A stretch of DNA of 64,000 nt from Methanococcoides methylutens MM1 (GTDB taxonomy: Archaea > Halobacteriota > Methanosarcinia > Methanosarcinales > Methanosarcinaceae): positions 434,001 to 498,000 of the forward strand of contig NZ_CP009518.1 of NCBI RefSeq assembly GCF_000970325.1. Reading direction: 5' to 3'. Each line of letters opens with the position of its first letter. Within the stretch, counting starts at the first letter, position 1. Position numbers and translations under genes: made by a program. The notes under the pieces were generated by a model that ran no database searches, was not told where the DNA came from, and was given only the letters and a program-made list of their open reading frames with translations. Positions 48,564 through 56,515 of this stretch are shown one piece after another.

Positions 48564-48675
48564 GTGCTTATCATGGTTCCCGGATTCGTATTGGACTCGT
48601 TGCAATACTTCCACCACGTAGTTCATTTTAAGCGAAAGGATTATATTCTAAAAATGCAAGTTAGGGGATGTAAGT

Positions 48676-48747
48676 GCGCTGATGGTCTAGTGGCTATGAC
48701 TGTGGCCTTCCAAGCCATAAACCCGGGTTCAAATCCCGGTCGGCGCA
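48676..48747 (+). tRNA. tRNA-Gly (TCC)
   Basis: Acceptor GCGCTGA/TCGGCGC (one T-G pair), anticodon loop CTTCCAA (TCC), T-arm GGGTTCAAATCCC; discriminator A, CCA not encoded. Located between uvrB and the UV endonuclease gene. Confidence 0.94.
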
Positions 48748-48896
48748 TCTTTCTTCTCTTTTAATATAACTACAACCTTTAGTTCACTCTTTGTTGATTC
48801 GTTTCACACTTAATTTTTGTCATTTCCTCTTTCAAAAGAATTAAATCATTCTGGATTCAAACCAATTATGGGCTTTCTTTAAGGAGTGATCATTCT

Positions 48897-49784
48897 ATGA
48901 AATTGGGTTATCCCTGTATTAACAGGAGCATTGGGTGTGCTGCCAACAGGAAGTTCAGGCTTGCTTCCTATTCTGAAGATAAACTGGTAGATACTGTAAC
49001 TAACAATCTGGATTGCATGCATAAGATACTGAAATATAATCTGGATTACGATCTTTTTTTCTTCAGGCTAAGTTCTGATACTGTTCCATTTGCTTCCCAT
49101 CCGATTTGTGATTTTGACTGGGTGGACCACTTCAGGTCTGAGCTGCATGAGATTGGAAGGTTCATAATAGGGAACGACATGAGGATCTCCATGCACCCGG
49201 ACCAGTTCATTCTTCTGAACTCTCCTGATGAGGGCATTACTCAGAGAAGCATTGCAGAACTTGAGTACCACTGCAAACTCCTGGATGCTATGGGGTTGGA
49301 TAGTACTGCGAAGGTACAGATACATGCCGGAGGTGTCTACAAGGACCGGGAACTGGCAGTTGAGAGGTTTGTTGAGAGGTACGAGAGCCTTGATTCGGGA
49401 CTTAGGAAGAGGCTTGTTGTTGAAAATGATGACCGGTTGTACAGCCTCAGGGATTGTCTCCTGATTAATGAGCTCTGCGGGATTCCTGTTCTTTTTGATA
49501 GCTTCCATCATGAATGTCTCAACAACAGGGAAAGTTTTTCCAGTGCTATGGGTGATGCTGCTTCAACATGGGGTAAGGGGGATGGTGTTCCAATGATCGA
49601 TTACAGCAACCAACAGCCCGGTGCAAGGAAGGGAAAACATGCAACATCTCTGGATATTGGTCATTTTCGGGATTTTCTTGAAGAGGTCAGGGAATTCGAT
49701 CTTGATATAATGCTGGAGATCAAGGACAAAGAGAAGAGTGCATTAGAGGCTATTGTAATTATGAAGGAACTTGGTCTGGCATGA
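48897..49784 (+). CDS. uvsE: UV DNA damage endonuclease (UvsE/UVDE)
   Basis: 295-residue TIM-barrel endonuclease that nicks 5' to UV photoproducts. Family marks: MKLGYPCINRSIG at the N-terminus, FFFRLSSDTVPFASHP, metal-binding histidines and acids in ISMHPDQF, KVQIHAGGVYKD, VVENDDRLYSL, LFDSFHHEC and LDIMLEIKDKE. AAGGAGTGATC precedes the ATG. Provides a repair route independent of UvrB. Confidence 0.95.
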   Translation: MKLGYPCINRSIGCAANRKFRLASYSEDKLVDTVTNNLDCMHKILKYNLDYDLFFFRLSSDTVPFASHPICDFDWVDHFRSELHEIGRFIIGNDMRISMHPDQFILLNSPDEGITQRSIAELEYHCKLLDAMGLDSTAKVQIHAGGVYKDRELAVERFVERYESLDSGLRKRLVVENDDRLYSLRDCLLINELCGIPVLFDSFHHECLNNRESFSSAMGDAASTWGKGDGVPMIDYSNQQPGARKGKHATSLDIGHFRDFLEEVREFDLDIMLEIKDKEKSALEAIVIMKELGLA

Positions 49785-49854
49785 TCTGGAAGTTTTCAGC
49801 ATTTTGCTAACCTCATTCTAAAGATTTATTAACTTCTCACCCCCATATATTATC

Positions 49855-50439
49855 ATGGAAAATAAGGGGGCATTAATTGTGATAGTGGCAACATTGTTGG
49901 TCCTTGTTGCAATATGGTTCCTGGTGGGGGTCAGGATATCTATGAGTACTGAACAGGTTAATTATACGGTGATCGAAGAGCTCGGCGATGGTGTTGAGAT
50001 AAGGCAGTATGAAGAGAATACTTTCATATCTGCAGATGCAGGTGGCTCGAACTCCGGTTTCAGGATACTCTCCGGTTACATATTTGGAAAGAACGAACAA
50101 AATACAAAGATAGCGATGACCGCTCCTGTGATATCAAGGCAGGAGGGGGATGTGATACATATGTCCTTCGTCCTGCCGGAAGGTTATGATTCTAAAAATG
50201 CACCTGCACCGCTGGAAGAAGGTGTGATGATACACGATGTAGCTCCGAGAAAGGTTGTGGCGATCAAATTCTCCGGCTATGTCACAGATTCCAAAATTGA
50301 ATCTCACCGGACAATACTTGAAGAGAAGATATCAGAGAATGGTCTGAATACAAAAGGCGAGATCTTCCTGATGCGCTACAATCCTCCGTGGGTGCCACCT
50401 ATGCTGATGAAGAATGAACTTGCAGTGGAGATCGAGTGA
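49855..50439 (+). CDS. Membrane-anchored SOUL haem-binding-family protein
   Basis: 194 residues: one N-terminal membrane helix (LIVIVATLLVLVAIWFLVGV) then a SOUL domain (YTVIEELGDGVEIRQYEE, GYIFGKNEQNTKIAMTAPV, EIFLMRYNPPWVPPMLMKNEL). Some SOUL proteins bind haem or porphyrins. Stop overlaps the photolyase start, so they are translated together; the pairing hints at a link to light or porphyrin photodamage (inference). Confidence 0.9.
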   Translation: MENKGALIVIVATLLVLVAIWFLVGVRISMSTEQVNYTVIEELGDGVEIRQYEENTFISADAGGSNSGFRILSGYIFGKNEQNTKIAMTAPVISRQEGDVIHMSFVLPEGYDSKNAPAPLEEGVMIHDVAPRKVVAIKFSGYVTDSKIESHRTILEEKISENGLNTKGEIFLMRYNPPWVPPMLMKNELAVEIE

Positions 50440-51869
50440 TGTCCCGCTTCCAGAGGTCTCTCTTTGTTTTCAGGAGGGACCTGCGGGTCGATGACAACAC
50501 TGCTCTTCTCGCAGCTCTTGAGATGTCCGACGAGGTTATTCCTTGTTTCATATTCGACCCGCGCCTGAGCGATCCTTCAAGGAAGAACTTCAACAGCAAT
50601 TCCTTTCAGTTCCTTCTGGAATCCCTTGACGACCTCCGGGGGCAACTGGAAGCTGTGGATGGCAGATTGTACCTCTTTTCAGGTCTTCCGGAAGATGTGA
50701 TAGGTAACCTTCTGGAAAAGGGTGGGATCAATGCAGTCTTCATAAATCGTGATTACACTCCTTTCAGTCTCAAAAGGGATGATTTGATCGTAGGTTTGTG
50801 CAACAACAGAGGCATTGATCTGCTTCAGTTCCACGACTGTCTGCTCACTGAGCCCGGTACTATACGCACTAAACAGGGTACTCCGTATAAGGTATTCACA
50901 CAGTTCTTCCGGGAGGCCTCTAAAAGGGATGTTCCCATTCCTTCAATGTTTGCCGGTGTGAGTGAAGACGTTGCTGACCGTTTTTTCACCGGAGATCTCG
51001 AGGCAGGTGAGGTCGACGGGGTTTCAGATGTAGATTTTCTGAAAGGCTTGCTTCCTGAGAGTAATGAACATCTGTTTACACACGGCGGGAGAAGCAATGC
51101 CCTGTCCGTTCTTAAGTTTCTATCAGAGTTCTCAAACTACGATCATGAACGTGATCTACCCTCTATCAGGGGTACTACCGGCCTTTCTGCACACAATAAG
51201 CTGGGTACGATCTCCATAAGGGAGTTCTATTATTCTGTTCTACATGAGCTTGGAAGGGATCATACACTAATCAGTGAACTGTACTGGCGGGATTTTTTCA
51301 CACAACTTGCTTTTGAGTTTCCGGAGGTCTTCAGGCATGCATTCAAGAGCAAGTTCGATGATCTTGATTGGGGCAATGACTGGAAGCTATTCGAGGCCTG
51401 GTGTTCGGGAAACACAGGTTTTCCCATTGTGGATGCCGGTATGAGGGAGTTGAACACGACAGGATATATGCACAATCGTGTCAGGATGATAGTGGCATCC
51501 TTCCTTGTGAAGGACCTGCACATAGACTGGAGGTGGGGTGAGCGCTACTTCGCAGGTAAACTGGTGGATTATGATCCTTGTGTGAACAATGGGAATTGGC
51601 AATGGGCTGCGTCAACAGGTGCAGATTCCCAGCCATATTTCAGGATATTCAACCCCTGGCGTCAGCAGAAGAAGTTCGACAGTGATTGTGACTACATAAA
51701 AAGATGGGTGCCTGAACTGCGGGACCTCGAATCTTCTGTAATCCATAAACTCGAAAAAGATTCGGATATCAACATTCTGAATTATCCAAAGCCTCTAGTT
51801 GATCATGGCCGGGAACGGGAAATTGCTTTGTTAATGTTCAAGTCGGCAAGTCTGATCGAAGATTTATGA
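50439..51869 (+). CDS. phr: Class I deoxyribodipyrimidine photolyase
   Basis: 476-residue FAD enzyme that splits cyclobutane pyrimidine dimers with blue light. N-terminal antenna-binding alpha/beta domain (LFVFRRDLRVDDNTALL); C-terminal FAD domain (LSAHNKLGTISIREFYY, LYWRDFFTQLAF, VDAGMRELNTTGYMHNRVRM, DYDPCVNNGNWQW). ATG 50439 overlaps the TGA of the SOUL gene by one base. Closes the UV-repair group. Confidence 0.95.
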   Translation: MSRFQRSLFVFRRDLRVDDNTALLAALEMSDEVIPCFIFDPRLSDPSRKNFNSNSFQFLLESLDDLRGQLEAVDGRLYLFSGLPEDVIGNLLEKGGINAVFINRDYTPFSLKRDDLIVGLCNNRGIDLLQFHDCLLTEPGTIRTKQGTPYKVFTQFFREASKRDVPIPSMFAGVSEDVADRFFTGDLEAGEVDGVSDVDFLKGLLPESNEHLFTHGGRSNALSVLKFLSEFSNYDHERDLPSIRGTTGLSAHNKLGTISIREFYYSVLHELGRDHTLISELYWRDFFTQLAFEFPEVFRHAFKSKFDDLDWGNDWKLFEAWCSGNTGFPIVDAGMRELNTTGYMHNRVRMIVASFLVKDLHIDWRWGERYFAGKLVDYDPCVNNGNWQWAASTGADSQPYFRIFNPWRQQKKFDSDCDYIKRWVPELRDLESSVIHKLEKDSDINILNYPKPLVDHGREREIALLMFKSASLIEDL

Positions 51870-51930
51870 GTTTGTCTTGTTTGTTTTTCTGTCCGCTCCT
51901 TTTTCCTTGTAAATCTGCTTTTCGTCAGCA

Positions 51931-51955
51931 TTAAATATTAGTTAGCCGAACTAAC
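51931..51955 (+). promoter_or_regulatory. Promoter/operator of the second MarR gene
   Basis: TATA-like TTAAATATTA (51931-51940) merges into overlapping inverted repeats TAGTT-AGCCG-AACTA (51939-51953) and GTTAG-CCGAA-CTAAC (51941-51955). They end five bases before ATG 51960, which is 25 bases from the TATA box, so the mRNA is probably leaderless and autorepressed. Confidence 0.6.
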
Positions 51956-51959
51956 CATC

Positions 51960-52382
51960 ATGCGTAAACAATTATCGTTTGAAAAGGTCGATCAATATTT
52001 TCATAGTATATTGAAAGACAACACCAATTTTGATCAGTTTTCAGATATCAACATAAGTTCCCTTTCCTATCTTCAGGAAATAGGAAGACTTGAAAATCCT
52101 GCTATTTCAGAGCTTGCCAGGGCGATGGATGTAAAAAAACCATCTGCCAGCGCGATGGTTAAAAAACTGGTGACTGGGGGATATGTTGAGGTCTTCCGAT
52201 CTGATGAGGACAGAAGGGTGTATCGTGTGAAGTTGTCTGAAAAGGGAATTGATTTCCTTGCAATGACCAAAACGGCTGATGATGTGTTCTTTGACAGGAT
52301 CGAAGATATCCTTGAGAAAAGTGAATTCAAAGAATTTTCGAAATTATGGGAGAAGATTTCTTCCAATTTGTGTGGAGACTAA
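51960..52382 (+). CDS. MarR-family regulator of a MATE transporter
   Basis: 140 residues: helical dimer parts plus winged helix (ENPAISELARAMDVKKPSASAMVKKLVTGGYVEV; wing SDEDRRVYRVKLSEKG). Four bases upstream of the MATE gene, so it probably controls that pump through the operator at 51939-51955. Leaderless start at ATG 51960. Effector unknown. Confidence 0.9.
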   Translation: MRKQLSFEKVDQYFHSILKDNTNFDQFSDINISSLSYLQEIGRLENPAISELARAMDVKKPSASAMVKKLVTGGYVEVFRSDEDRRVYRVKLSEKGIDFLAMTKTADDVFFDRIEDILEKSEFKEFSKLWEKISSNLCGD

Positions 52383-52386
52383 GTAA

Positions 52387-53745
52387 ATGAGTGAAGAAGA
52401 ATTAGCAGTTGAAAGTGTAGGCAAATTATTCAGAAAATTCACCCTTCCTGCAGTTGCAGGATTTATTATCGGTGGAATACAGATCATTATTGATGGTCTG
52501 TTCATCGGAAACGGTGTAGGCAGCCTTGGGCTTGCATCAGTGACCCTTACATATCCGTTGCTTATCGTTATGATGTCAATTGCGTTGATGGCAGGTATAG
52601 GCTGTGCTACGCTTGTAGCGCTCGAACTTGGAAAAGGTGACCGCGTACGTGCTCATAGGGTTGCATCAGACCTGCTTCCGATAATGGTTGTGATCGGTGC
52701 TATCTTTGCAATTGTCGGTGCATTCTTTACAGAGCCATTGCTCAATTTTATAGGTGCAAAAGGTGAAGTGTTCACCCTGGCTAATGAATATCTCAGGATC
52801 ATGTACATTGGTGGCATCTTTTTCATGATTGGCATGGGTCTTGATCCACTGGTTCGCAATGATGGCAGGCCAATGTTCGCAATGAAAATGGCATTGGTAT
52901 CTGCGGTGACGAATATCGTCCTTGACTACCTGTTTGTCATGCGCTGGGAACTTGGAATGCAGGGTGCGGCTTTTGCAACAGTTATTGCTTTTGCAGTATC
53001 TGCAATAGTTTTCACTGCATATTTTTTCAGCAGTCATGCAAGGCTCAGGTTGCACCTGTCTGATATAAGTCCTGACTTGAAAATAATTTCCGGGATATTG
53101 AAGGCGGGTTTCCCTTCGTTTGTGATGCAGATGTCACTTGCGATACTGGTAATGAGCTATAATTTCATGCTCCTTAAGTATGGTTCAGAGATTGCTGTGT
53201 CCTCTTATGGTGTCATCGAGTACTCGTTCTCGATATTCTATATGATATTTGAGGGTGTATCAGCAGGTGTACAGCCGATCATTGGTTTCAACTATGGCGC
53301 AAAACTATACGGCAGGGTTTACACTGCAGTAAGAATGGCAATAGGATCCTGTCTGGCTGTAGGTATCCTCGGATTTGTAATAATGTCAACTTTCCCGGAG
53401 ACCATCATTCAGCTCTTTAACAGGAACGACCCTGAACTTCTGGTAACCGCAGTTGAAGGTATGAGGATATTCATGTTCGGCCTTATGGCAGAAGGTGTCA
53501 TCATTTCAGCAGGAGTGTACTTTCAGTCAGTGAACAAGGTAAGATCTTCTCTGTTCATCCACTTTGGCAAGTTCATTGTTTTCGTCCTGCCTCTGCTGGT
53601 GATACTGCCAATGTATTATGGCCTTACTGGTGTCTGGATGGCAAATCCTCTCGGACAATACATGATGTTTGTCTTCGTGGCATTCATGCTTGTAAAAGAA
53701 AGAAAATTCCTGTTGCATCCTCCGGTTAGTAGTGCAGCAAATTAA
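52387..53745 (+). CDS. MATE-family efflux transporter
   Basis: 452 residues, twelve membrane helices in two MATE halves (FTLPAVAGFIIGGIQIIIDGLFIGNGVG; GLDPLVRNDGRPMFAMKMALVSAVTNIVLDYLFV; EGVSAGVQPIIGFNYGAK). Exports cationic or drug-like compounds using ion gradients. Cotranscribed with the MarR regulator. Confidence 0.93.
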   Translation: MSEEELAVESVGKLFRKFTLPAVAGFIIGGIQIIIDGLFIGNGVGSLGLASVTLTYPLLIVMMSIALMAGIGCATLVALELGKGDRVRAHRVASDLLPIMVVIGAIFAIVGAFFTEPLLNFIGAKGEVFTLANEYLRIMYIGGIFFMIGMGLDPLVRNDGRPMFAMKMALVSAVTNIVLDYLFVMRWELGMQGAAFATVIAFAVSAIVFTAYFFSSHARLRLHLSDISPDLKIISGILKAGFPSFVMQMSLAILVMSYNFMLLKYGSEIAVSSYGVIEYSFSIFYMIFEGVSAGVQPIIGFNYGAKLYGRVYTAVRMAIGSCLAVGILGFVIMSTFPETIIQLFNRNDPELLVTAVEGMRIFMFGLMAEGVIISAGVYFQSVNKVRSSLFIHFGKFIVFVLPLLVILPMYYGLTGVWMANPLGQYMMFVFVAFMLVKERKFLLHPPVSSAAN

Positions 53746-53835
53746 ACGATTGTAGGGTCGGTGTGGCTTTAATGCCACATCTTCCCATTGCATAAGATTA
53801 AATACAAAAAATGAGTTTACAGATTGTTTCTGTTT

Positions 53836-53884
53836 GCGGGGGTTGCCCAGCCAGGCCAAAGGCGCAGGGCTTAGGACTTTGTTT
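53836..53884 (+). pseudogene. Degenerate 5' part of tRNA-Leu (TAG)
   Basis: GCGGGGG, then a 24-base identity with the real tRNA-Leu (D-arm region, 53841-53864) and loop CTTAGGA with anticodon TAG. The anticodon stem is weakened (CAGGG/CTTTG), and no T-arm or 3' acceptor strand follows. A partial duplication of the intact gene 136 bases downstream. The rest of 53746-53971 is AT-rich and empty. Confidence 0.7.
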
Positions 53885-53971
53885 AAAGGGCTTCGCAATA
53901 TTCCAGAAACGATTACAAAATAAAAGGCATAACGTTAATATGCAAAAGAACAGTTAACCATATCTCCCAAT

Positions 53972-54056
53972 GCGAGGGTTGCCCAGCCAGGCCAAAGGCG
54001 ATGGGCTTAGGACCCATTCTCGTAGGAGTTCGTGCGTTCGAATCGCACCCCTCGCA
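53972..54056 (+). tRNA. tRNA-Leu (TAG)
   Basis: Acceptor GCGAGGG/CCCTCGC, D-arm, anticodon stem TGGG/CCCA around CTTAGGA (anticodon TAG), long variable arm (TCTCGTAGGAGT), T-arm GTGCGTTCGAATCGCAC; discriminator A, CCA not encoded. Marks the left end of the region of unusual genes. Confidence 0.95.
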
Positions 54057-54112
54057 CTACTTTTAACAGGTATCTGTTTGGTCATGTCGTTTTTCCCCGC
54101 GGTGTGTCTTGT

Positions 54113-54361
54113 TTAATATATGGCCCCTAATTCCTCAGTTTCATCTCCTGGGGTATATTTGGTTATTCTGCAGCCAGGAATCCTCTCTTCGGCCAACTTG
54201 GCCATGCTGTACGCCTGGTCCGGGGTGTATCCTTCAATCTGATTACGGCTGGCTAGGGTGTTCAGTTGTTCCTCAAATTGTGGTGGCGTGGCTTCCCACA
54301 TCCCATCTGGCCTAGTCTTCCCTTCCCAGCCCCCACATTTTACCGTTGCTTTGCTTTCCAT
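54113..54361 (-). CDS. Small orphan protein, third gene of a mini-operon
   Basis: 82 residues, hydrophilic (MESKATVKCGGWEGK..., TPDQAYSMAKLAEERIPGCRITKY). Two cysteines; the middle is probably helical. No SD visible at ATG 54361; it starts 17 bases after the 14-codon ORF, so reinitiation is possible. No family recognised; composition and context suggest a mobile-element or virus origin. Confidence 0.55.
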   Translation of the reverse strand: MESKATVKCGGWEGKTRPDGMWEATPPQFEEQLNTLASRNQIEGYTPDQAYSMAKLAEERIPGCRITKYTPGDETEELGAIY

Positions 54362-54378
54362 GCTAACAACGCACTATT

Positions 54379-54423
54379 TTAGGGGTATTCTTCCAGGATT
54401 TCGGTCTGGTTATTCTCGGTCAT
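54379..54423 (-). CDS. Possible 14-residue peptide ORF
   Basis: ATG 54423 is preceded by GTGGAGGAC (SD) at good spacing and encodes MTENNQTEILEEYP before TAA. The strong SD directly after the 48-residue gene suggests real initiation. It may be a leader peptide for the 82-residue gene. Confidence 0.35.
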   Translation of the reverse strand: MTENNQTEILEEYP

Positions 54424-54443
54424 GTTGTTGTGTCCTCCACAGG

Positions 54444-54590
54444 TCATTTCCTATCGGTGATCGTGTCCCAGACTTTTTGTGCTTTCTTCCGGTCCTCGTC
54501 TGTGATGGGGCCCGGGTTGTCGTATATTTGACCTTCCACAATCTCGGCAACGAACCGAGACTGGAGTGGGTTCTTTTTCTCATTGCTCAT
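54444..54590 (-). CDS. Small orphan protein, first gene of a mini-operon
   Basis: 48 residues (MSNEKKNPLQSRFVAEIVEGQ..., TDEDRKKAQKVWDTITDRK), hydrophilic and mostly helical. A TATA-like ACATATATTG (54625-54636 on this strand) lies about 40 bases upstream of ATG 54590, giving a short leader. No family recognised. Confidence 0.5.
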   Translation of the reverse strand: MSNEKKNPLQSRFVAEIVEGQIYDNPGPITDEDRKKAQKVWDTITDRK

Positions 54591-54772
54591 GGTGTTCTTA
54601 CAATTATTAGGGCTACTTCCTAGCAATATATGTCATGGAATCGATGGTTTTGTATAACTGTTGCAAATGCATATGACTTAAATCGACAAAGCTTGTAGTC
54701 AAAAAGAAACGAATCATATCATTGCAGGGAGTTTTCATCGTCTATTTCTAGCGATAAATACAAAAGCAACAA

Positions 54773-55018
54773 TTATCTATGGTTTTTGTCCGTGTCCCTC
54801 ACAGCCAGTATCAATTGAGCCTTTTTTAAAAGTTCTTCGCCATCATTATACAACACTTCATCAACGCACCACCGGAGAGCTTCAGAATCATTATATCCGT
54901 ATATTACTTTTAACGAATCAAGTAACCTAATTTGCTCTTTGTTCAATTTTGTAGATTTGATTTTAATCAGTTCAGATGTTTTTGTTGTTGTGTGAACTTT
55001 ACTTTCATTATATTCCAT
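54773..55018 (-). CDS. Small ribbon-helix-helix-like protein
   Basis: 81 residues: polar N-terminus, a basic strand (ELIKIKSTKLN), then two helices (KEQIRLLDSLKVIYG; DSEALRWCVDEVLYN) in the order of CopG/RHH DNA-binding proteins. AAAGGATGG lies upstream of ATG 55018. Could be an orphan antitoxin or a regulator of the island; no toxin gene is adjacent. Confidence 0.55.
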   Translation of the reverse strand: MEYNESKVHTTTKTSELIKIKSTKLNKEQIRLLDSLKVIYGYNDSEALRWCVDEVLYNDGEELLKKAQLILAVRDTDKNHR

Positions 55019-55187
55019 TGTTTATTCCATCCTTTTATTTCAATAAATTCTTGACATTCACACACACAAAATGCCGAATAATGTTGGATACGTTTATAGG
55101 TTACACTTCAAAATTGAACTTCTCCTTATATATATACAACGCAGAATTTTCTGTGGGTGTATGTTTGTAGTCTATTATATTGACATT

Positions 55188-55392
55188 TCCTTATTCAGAA
55201 GCAAAATGAGGATGAAGATTGCTTATAGCCTAAAAAAAGAAAAATGGTTTCAAGTATCTTTGGTGCTTGATTCACATAATCCAATGTTAGAAGTGCTATT
55301 GTTGAACCAGAAACTAAAGAATTCATAATATGCTTGGATTCAAATAAAAAAGGAACAGACTCTAACACGATAGCTGATCTGGGTGTAAGAAA
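55188..55392 (+). other. Broken coding remnant
   Basis: Short protein-like stretches in shifting frames: LKKEKWFQVSLVLDSHNPML, then, in another frame, SAIVEPETKEFIICLDSN and DSNTIADLGVRKLL. No single frame joins them. Suggests a decayed gene beside the HEPN gene; family unknown. The rest of 55019-55393 is AT-rich and empty. Confidence 0.25.
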
Positions 55393-55393
55393 G

Positions 55394-56293
55394 TTATTGA
55401 TATATTAATAAGTCTGATTCGAAATCCTCTTTTACTGAATCTTTAATTTCTTCAGTTAATGTAAGTAATCTATTGAAACATTGAACTATCCCAAGAGATT
55501 CATTATAACCAAATTTTTTGTCGGTGGCATCATTATATCGTGTACTATTCCAATGTGGATAAGTTACCAGAGAAAGTGGATATAATAATGGTACGTATTT
55601 GAAGTGACTATTTTTAAGAAAGGTATCAACGTTTTCAAGCTTGCTATTTATTAGCTTTATAACATCTGTCCATTGTTCAGAGTCATCATTTTCTAATTCT
55701 TGTTTGATGTCTTCTAGGAAGTCTAGTGTAAGATTTTCTATTGACTCAGTCATTTTTGAACTGGATATTGTTTCACTATATTTTTCGTATAAGCTCAACA
55801 TACTATCAATATCCTCTGAGGATATTGTTGCTAACAGATCAGAGCTTTTCTTGAATTCTTTGGTATATCGATTATACTCAAATATTTTAGGATCAAAACA
55901 ATCGTAATCAAGCACACCCTCATGTTTTAGAATATTATTTAGAGACAAGAAAAAGCCCCTATGATTGTTAAGAGCTTTTAAGAACACAGCAGGGGATATA
56001 TGCCCTGGTTTCCTAGCTTCAGTTTGACTAATCTGAAAACTTCCTACTGCATATGCTTTTGAGACCTTTTCAACAGCTTGTTGCAAATGATAAACTGCTT
56101 GAGAATATAGCGGAACCGAATACAAGACATTTGCAGCAACTATGTCTTCTTCAGATTTTTTAATTAATCCCAATGAATAATCCAGCATTTTTCTTTTTTC
56201 TTCACCAGATAGGTTCAATCCCCATATATCAAAGATACCAGTATCTTCAGGATCAAGATTTTCTATAAAATATTGGATGCGATCTACCTTCAT
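55394..56293 (-). CDS. HEPN-domain protein downstream of the restriction operon
   Basis: 299 residues. N-terminal HEPN-like helical bundle (about 40-160; SLGLIKKSEEDIVAANVLYSVPLYSQAVYHLQQAVEKVSKAYAV), then an acidic helical C-terminal half. HEPN proteins act as RNases or nucleotide-binding partners in toxin-antitoxin and defence systems. The catalytic RxxxxH motif is not obvious, so it may be non-catalytic. More AT-rich than the genome core. Same strand as hsdR but 222 bases away. No MNT partner adjacent. Confidence 0.65.
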   Translation of the reverse strand: MKVDRIQYFIENLDPEDTGIFDIWGLNLSGEEKRKMLDYSLGLIKKSEEDIVAANVLYSVPLYSQAVYHLQQAVEKVSKAYAVGSFQISQTEARKPGHISPAVFLKALNNHRGFFLSLNNILKHEGVLDYDCFDPKIFEYNRYTKEFKKSSDLLATISSEDIDSMLSLYEKYSETISSSKMTESIENLTLDFLEDIKQELENDDSEQWTDVIKLINSKLENVDTFLKNSHFKYVPLLYPLSLVTYPHWNSTRYNDATDKKFGYNESLGIVQCFNRLLTLTEEIKDSVKEDFESDLLIYQ

Positions 56294-56515
56294 GAAATCC
56301 CCACGTTCTTTTTACGTCCAATATATAAAAATTTTGAGTATTACAATGATTTTTATCAAAGCTAATCTATTCTCTCAGTTCAAAATAAATTGGTTGAAAG
56401 ACATTGCATCAATAGATCCAGCTATCATGGGTTACCGCCAATTGATTTAGTTTGTCCCGAAGAATTGCCATAGTCCAATGAATACAGTTCATTTTTAGTA
56501 GTAAACAGTTTAAAC

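Noticed and set aside
53746-54060. Tandem functional tRNA-Leu genes
   Set aside because: The first copy lacks T-arm and 3' acceptor strand, so only the second is a working tRNA.
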